9,121 bases of DNA from an uncultured Eubacteriales bacterium (lineage in GTDB: Bacteria > Bacillota > Clostridia > Lachnospirales > Anaerotignaceae). Below, one piece after another: positions 6,109 to 9,121 of this stretch. Positions within the stretch are counted from its first letter, which is position 1. Each line of letters begins with the position of its first letter. The notes beneath the pieces are model-generated. The model was not told where the DNA came from and made no database searches. It worked only from the letters and a program-made list of their open reading frames with translations. Made by a program: the position numbers and the translations under genes. The stretch is taken from assembly GCA_902406135.1 (NCBI GenBank), contig CABPCX010000054.1:1-9121 (forward strand), given 5' to 3'.

Positions 6109-6120
6109 CTTTACATAAAG
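6109..6120. promoter_or_regulatory. short palindrome in the TetR leader
   Basis: CTTTA-CA-TAAAG is a 12-base dyad between the TetR promoter and its start codon. TetR proteins often bind dyads in this position, but the repeat is short and the region is AT-rich, so chance is not excluded. Confidence 0.25.
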
Positions 6121-6135
6121 TGCGTATACAAATTA

Positions 6136-6144
6136 ATTATACCA
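6136..6144 (-). promoter_or_regulatory. extended -10 promoter of the TetR gene
   Basis: On the minus strand the sequence reads TGGTATAAT, a perfect extended -10 element (TGnTATAAT). The -35 region is only T-rich, which such promoters tolerate. The start would be near 6129. Confidence 0.55.
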
Positions 6145-6179
6145 GAACAAAAATAAAAATAAAACCCTATTTATGGATT

Positions 6180-6215
6180 TTAAGCTGTCTTATTTCAATA
6201 AATAAGGCAGCTTAA
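6180..6215. repeat. long inverted repeat after sigG, probable 3' hairpin
   Basis: A 16-bp stem with one G-U pair, 6180-6195 with 6200-6215, and the 4-base loop CAAT begins 8 bases after the sigG stop codon. On the minus-strand RNA the hairpin is followed by AAAATCC (shared in part with the stem), not by a U run, so it is not a classic intrinsic terminator. It may protect the sigG message end or cause weak termination. Confidence 0.6.
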
Positions 6216-6223
6216 TCAATAAT

Positions 6224-7000
6224 TTACACATATTTTTTCATTCTGTTTAATGCGCCCTTTTCCAGCCTGCTCACCTGTGCCTGAGATATTCCTATCTCAT
6301 CAGATACTTCCATTTGTGTTTTCCCCTCAAAAAACCTCAATGTAAGTATTTTTTTCTCTCTGTCGGAAAGCTTTTCCATTGCCTCATTAAGTGATATATT
6401 GTCCAGCCAGCTGCTGTCAGACTCCTTTTCATCACTCATCTGGTCCATTACATATAATGTGTCGCCTTCATTATGATATACAGGCTCATAGAGCGATACA
6501 GGCTCCTGAACAGCTTCAAGGGCTTCTGCAACTTCTTCAGGAGTTATTTCAAGCTCCTTTGCTATTTCTTCTACAGTGGGTTCTTTAGAATTTGCCAGAG
6601 TAAGCCTTTCTTTTGCCTGCAGCGCCTTATAGGCCGTATCCCTCAATGAGCGGCTAACCCTTATAAAGTTATTGTCTCTCAAATATCTTCTTATCTCTCC
6701 GATTATCATCGGAACAAGATAGGTAGACGGAAGTACATTTAATGAGGTGTCAAAGTTATCTATCCCTTTTATAAGCCCTATGCACCCTACCTGAAAAAGG
6801 TCATCTATAGACTCATTTTTATAATCAAATCTTTTTGTTATACTTAATACTAATCTTAAATTTCCGTTTATAAGCCTTTGTCTTGCTTCACTGTCGCCGT
6901 TTTTGGCTTTTTTAAACAGTTCAATAGCTTCATCCTTTTTTAGAACTTCTATTTTTGCGGTATTAACACCGGTTATTTCAACCTTGCCTTTATATCCCAA
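6224..7000 (-). CDS. sigG: RNA polymerase sporulation sigma factor SigG
   Basis: The late forespore sigma factor, 258 residues. The N-terminus KVEITGVNTAKIEVLKKDE (6-24) is the SigG signature. Region 2 includes GNLRLVLSITKRF (46-58), DDLFQVGCIGLIKGIDNFD (66-84) and MIIGEIRRYLRDNN (98-111); region 3 includes RVSRSLRDTAYKALQ (114-128); region 4 ends with GKTQMEVSDEIGISQAQVSR (226-245). The usual NVRFSTYAVPM block of region 2.3 reads NVLPSTYLVPM (88-98) here, and the residue after DNN is Phe, not Pro. The start is TTG at 7000: AGGAG (7014-7010) precedes it by 9 bases, a stop lies three codons upstream in frame, and no ATG or GTG gives a full protein. A sigma-F-like promoter lies about 85 bases upstream. 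sigE and spoIIGA are not adjacent, unlike in many clostridia. Confidence 0.93.
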   Translation of the reverse strand: MGYKGKVEITGVNTAKIEVLKKDEAIELFKKAKNGDSEARQRLINGNLRLVLSITKRFDYKNESIDDLFQVGCIGLIKGIDNFDTSLNVLPSTYLVPMIIGEIRRYLRDNNFIRVSRSLRDTAYKALQAKERLTLANSKEPTVEEIAKELEITPEEVAEALEAVQEPVSLYEPVYHNEGDTLYVMDQMSDEKESDSSWLDNISLNEAMEKLSDREKKILTLRFFEGKTQMEVSDEIGISQAQVSRLEKGALNRMKKYV

Positions 7001-7024
7001 ATCGGTTCACTCCTGTAAAACGTA

Positions 7025-7038
7025 TTTGATACATCAAA
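7025..7038. promoter_or_regulatory. palindrome in the sigG leader
   Basis: TTTGAT-AC-ATCAAA is a perfect 14-base dyad in the untranslated leader of sigG, about 25 bases before the TTG start. It could be an operator or a small RNA hairpin. I do not recognise a known sporulation regulator site in it. Confidence 0.35.
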
Positions 7039-7050
7039 CAGCAGTCAGAC

Positions 7051-7110
7051 ATATTTAAAAAAATACCTCCCGAAGCTGATAGTCTAATTTTGCCCAGAGA
7101 GGTATTTTTT
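7051..7110 (-). terminator. terminator-like hairpin after the dehydrogenase operon
   Basis: Arms AAAAAATACCTC (7058-7069) and GAGGTATTTTTT (7099-7110) pair perfectly over 12 bp with a 29-base loop. On the minus strand the second arm ends in a T run and AT-rich sequence. It begins 32 bases after the dehydrogenase stop codon. The unusually long loop carries the -10 box of the sigG promoter. Confidence 0.7.
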
Positions 7111-7114
7111 ATAC
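7085..7114 (-). promoter_or_regulatory. candidate sigma-F promoter of sigG
   Basis: On the minus strand GTATA (7114-7110), a 15-base spacer, then GGCAAAATTA (7094-7085) fit the Bacillus sigma-F consensus (GYWTA, about 16 bases, GGNNANAHTR) at every defined position. sigG is a known sigma-F target in Bacillus. The start would be near 7078, about 78 bases before the TTG codon. Confidence 0.6.
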
Positions 7115-7142
7115 CGCATATTTAGTTCTATATTATTCCAAA

Positions 7143-8204
7143 TTATCTTTCATAAGGCGTTATTACCCATTTAACGCAGTTATCAATTTTGTTTTCAAAT
7201 ACTTCATATCCGCGCATTACGTCATTAAGTGGCGCTTTATGGGTAATAAGGCAGCTTGTATCTATCTGTTTTGTCTGAATAAGTCTCATTATTTCTTCAG
7301 CATAGTTTGAATTTCCGTCTACGCCGCCTGTTTTGAATGTAAGGTTTTTGCCGTACATAAGCTGAAGAGGAATTTCCTGAGGTTCAGCATAAAGTGCAAC
7401 TATAACAACTATGGCATTGGGTCTTGCTGCCTGCCAAGCAAGCTGGAATGTTGATTTAAGACCTGCAACTTCAAATACTCTGTCCGCACCTCTGCCGTTA
7501 GTCTCTCTCATAATAACTTCGAGGGGATCTTCCTTTGAAGAGTTTACAATTATATCAGCAAGTCCCTGCTCTTTTGCAAGATTAAGTCTGTAATCGTTTA
7601 CGTCAATAAGAATTACCTTTGAAGGGCTGTAAAGCTTAACACTCATAAGTGTGCAGAGTCCTGTGGGGCCGGCACCTATAACAACTACTGTATCAGCGGG
7701 TTTAAGCTCTCCGATTGATGCAGCCCAGTATCCTGTTGCAAGTATGTCACCGTTAAAGAGTGCATCTTCGTCTTTTACATCATCAGGAATAAGTGTCATT
7801 CCCATATCAGCAATTGGTACACGTACATATTCTGCCTGGCATCCGTCAATTCTGCATCCAAGCTCCCATCCGCCTTCAACACAGTTATTTACATAACCGT
7901 TTCTGCAGAAAAAGCATGTTCCGCAAAATGTTTCAACGCTTACTGAAACTCTGTCGCCCTTTTTAAACTTTTTAACTGCGCTTCCTACTTCAACTACTTC
8001 TCCGACAAATTCATGTCCAAGAACAGTATTTTCCTTAGCTCTGGGAACTGTTCCATGTTTAATGTGAAGGTCACTGGAGCATATTGTTGAAAGAGTTACC
8101 TTTACAACGGCATCTCTTTTATCTTTTATAACGGGCATAGGTCTGTCTTCAAGAGCAACCTGTCCCTTTCCTCTATAAACAACGGCTTTCATCATTTCTC
8201 CCAT
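7143..8204 (-). CDS. zinc-dependent medium-chain alcohol dehydrogenase
   Basis: A 353-residue MDR-family NAD(P)-dependent dehydrogenase that interconverts an alcohol or polyol and its carbonyl. The catalytic zinc site is CSSDLH (C42) and GHEFVGEV (H64, E65), with D153 in NGDILATGYW a likely further ligand. The structural zinc lobe has C94, C97, C100 and C108. The Rossmann motif GAGPTG (177-182) is followed by an acidic residue at the end of the second strand (D201 in ILIDVND), which favours NAD over NADP. The length is full. Three in-frame ATGs (8204, 8195, 8192) are possible; homologues begin MKAVVY, which fits the last, and GGAG lies 5 bases before it, while AAGGA lies 10 bases before the first. 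It is the last gene of an operon, 17 bases after the reductase. The substrate is unknown. Confidence 0.92.
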   Translation of the reverse strand: MGEMMKAVVYRGKGQVALEDRPMPVIKDKRDAVVKVTLSTICSSDLHIKHGTVPRAKENTVLGHEFVGEVVEVGSAVKKFKKGDRVSVSVETFCGTCFFCRNGYVNNCVEGGWELGCRIDGCQAEYVRVPIADMGMTLIPDDVKDEDALFNGDILATGYWAASIGELKPADTVVVIGAGPTGLCTLMSVKLYSPSKVILIDVNDYRLNLAKEQGLADIIVNSSKEDPLEVIMRETNGRGADRVFEVAGLKSTFQLAWQAARPNAIVVIVALYAEPQEIPLQLMYGKNLTFKTGGVDGNSNYAEEIMRLIQTKQIDTSCLITHKAPLNDVMRGYEVFENKIDNCVKWVITPYER

Positions 8205-8221
8205 TTGTTATCATTCCTTTC

Positions 8222-8809
8222 TTAAAAATCAGCTGCTGCTTTTTCAGCCTTATCTATTGCTTTTTTAAGAGTTTCTTCAACATCGACTCCAAAAATATCT
8301 ATGCCTTCAGCACAGACACATTCAAATTTATCTATACCGAAAAACTGGCACATTGCTTCTATGTATTTTGCACCCATCTCAAGAGGCGAATCTACATAAA
8401 TTCCACCTCTGGTAGTTATATAAACAAGTTTATCAGCCGCACATGTTCCAAAGCATCCGTTTTCATTGCATCCAAAGGTTATGCCTTCAACACAAAGGTT
8501 TTCGATATAAACCTTAAGCAGTGCAGGAAAACTTAAATCCCAAAACGGTGCCGCAATAACTATTTTGTCAGCATTTTTGAACTGCCACGCATATCTGAAT
8601 CTGGGATGGTCAAACTTTTTATCTGCAAGCAGACGCTCTCTCTGAGCAAAAAAGCTGTCCTTGAAGTATTCAAGGGGTTCATCCATAAGGCAGAGTTCTT
8701 CTACCTCATATTCATTTGGGTCAAGAAAGCTGAGGAATTTCTGTGCCAGCTTTAAAGACCTGGATTCTTCACGTCTTATACAGCAGTTTACAAATAATAC
8801 TTTTTTCAT
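8222..8809 (-). CDS. flavodoxin-fold NAD(P)H-dependent FMN reductase, AzoR-like
   Basis: A 195-residue flavoprotein of the NQO1/AzoR (Flavodoxin_2) family, which transfers electrons from NAD(P)H through FMN to quinones, azo or nitro compounds. It shows strand 1 KKVLFVNCC with the phosphate-binding SRSLKLA (16-22), the FMN motif APFWDLSFPALLKVYI (87-102) and the TTRGGIY loop (132-138). It has ten cysteines, including C114, C119 and C123 in a loop where enterobacterial AzoR has none that I recall. ATG 8809 was chosen because GAGGTG precedes it by 7 bases; a GTG 15 bases further upstream overlaps the kinase stop. Eleven bases separate it from the kinase and 17 from the dehydrogenase, so the three are co-transcribed. 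The physiological acceptor is unknown. Confidence 0.87.
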   Translation of the reverse strand: MKKVLFVNCCIRREESRSLKLAQKFLSFLDPNEYEVEELCLMDEPLEYFKDSFFAQRERLLADKKFDHPRFRYAWQFKNADKIVIAAPFWDLSFPALLKVYIENLCVEGITFGCNENGCFGTCAADKLVYITTRGGIYVDSPLEMGAKYIEAMCQFFGIDKFECVCAEGIDIFGVDVEETLKKAIDKAEKAAADF

Positions 8810-8820
8810 ATAACTACACC

Positions 8821-9121
8821 TCACATATCTTTAACAGTAACATCAAGTGTACCAAATTTATTATTTTCTATTATATCATCAATTTCCTTTTTAAGGGGTA
8901 CTGAATCGGATGCTCCGTTTCTTCCTACACATACGGCGCTGGCAGTAGTGGCCATTCTGAGGCTTTCTTCAACAGAATAGTTATTCAGCATTCCGTACAG
9001 AAAATATCCTGTAAATGTATCCCCTGCAGCCGTTGTATCCACCACATCTACTTTATGGCAGCCTATGGTATATAATTTACCGTCGGCAAGACAGCAGGCA
9101 CCGTTTGAGCCAAGGGTAAGA
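8821..9121 (-). CDS. PfkB/ribokinase-family sugar kinase, C-terminal part
   Basis: The last 99 codons of an ATP-dependent carbohydrate kinase; the gene runs off the right edge of the window, so the start and about two thirds of the protein are missing. The visible part begins LTLGSNGACCLADGKLY, the strand before the active site, followed by the second PfkB signature VVDTTAAGDTFTGYF, whose Asp in AAGD is the catalytic base and whose small residues form the anion hole. The A-to-G family variation (DTTGAGD) is common. The tail includes SAVCVGRNGASDSVP, the nucleotide-binding region. The gene ends with TGA. It is the upstream gene of the operon with the reductase and dehydrogenase. The sugar phosphorylated (ribose, fructose, keto-deoxy acid or other) cannot be inferred from this part. 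Confidence 0.93.
   Translation of the reverse strand, partial: LTLGSNGACCLADGKLYTIGCHKVDVVDTTAAGDTFTGYFLYGMLNNYSVEESLRMATTASAVCVGRNGASDSVPLKKEIDDIIENNKFGTLDVTVKDM

Noticed and set aside
7058..7110. Riboswitch or attenuator before sigG
   Set aside because: The hairpin follows the dehydrogenase gene as a terminator, and the loop sequence is better explained by the sigma-F promoter; no conserved aptamer was recognised.
7411..7896. Two plus-strand open frames across the dehydrogenase
   Set aside because: They are antisense to a full-length enzyme with every expected zinc and nucleotide motif.
1..9121. Mobile element, CRISPR array, prophage or attachment site
   Set aside because: No transposase, integrase, regularly spaced repeats or flanking duplications next to the tRNA were seen.

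Overview
The window looks like chromosomal DNA from a spore-forming, anaerobic-type, low-GC member of the Bacillota, most likely class Clostridia. The reasons are the strongly AT-rich composition, Shine-Dalgarno sites of the AGGAGG type before nearly every gene, intrinsic terminators, a forespore sigma factor (sigG), an IscR-like Rrf2 regulator and a RelQ-type alarmone synthetase. I see no mobile element, CRISPR array, rRNA or phage gene. It reads as ordinary core and accessory chromosome with several regulators close together. Genus cannot be fixed from the sequence.

Layout, left to right. (1) 1-1176, plus strand: a Fur/Zur-type metalloregulator whose natural start codon is followed at codon 3 by an in-frame TGA, then an IscR-like Rrf2 regulator with its own promoter and a candidate operator, then tRNA-Leu(CAA) and a strong terminator. 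(2) 1177-1574, plus: a small two-helix membrane protein of unknown role, ending at a hairpin shared with the convergent genes. (3) 3491 down to 1578, minus: a near-consensus sigma-A promoter, a RelQ-like (p)ppGpp synthetase, and 30 bases later an ArsB/NhaD/SLC13-type permease, which together look like one operon. (4) 3493-4683, plus, divergent from relQ: a 338-residue protein that resembles a clostridial radical-SAM family but has lost the cluster-binding cysteine loop. (5) 5437 down to 4692, minus: a membrane-anchored XRE regulator with repeated TTTTACA/TGTAAAA half-sites upstream. (6) 6144 down to 5514, minus: a DhaS-type TetR regulator whose last codons form part of its own terminator. (7) 7114 down to 6180, minus: sigG with a TTG start, preceded by a sequence matching a sigma-F promoter. 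(8) 9121 down to 7058, minus: an operon of PfkB sugar kinase (cut by the window edge), flavodoxin-fold reductase and zinc alcohol dehydrogenase.

How they may work together: the left end is metal and iron-sulfur sensing; relQ plus permease links stringent-response signalling to anion transport; sigG is wired as expected for the sporulation cascade (sigma-F turning on sigG); the right-hand operon is a carbon/redox catabolic unit of unknown substrate. The items most worth following up are the radical-SAM-like pseudoenzyme, the nonsense codon at the Fur-family start, the sigma-F promoter embedded in the upstream operon's terminator, and the altered region 2.3 of SigG.
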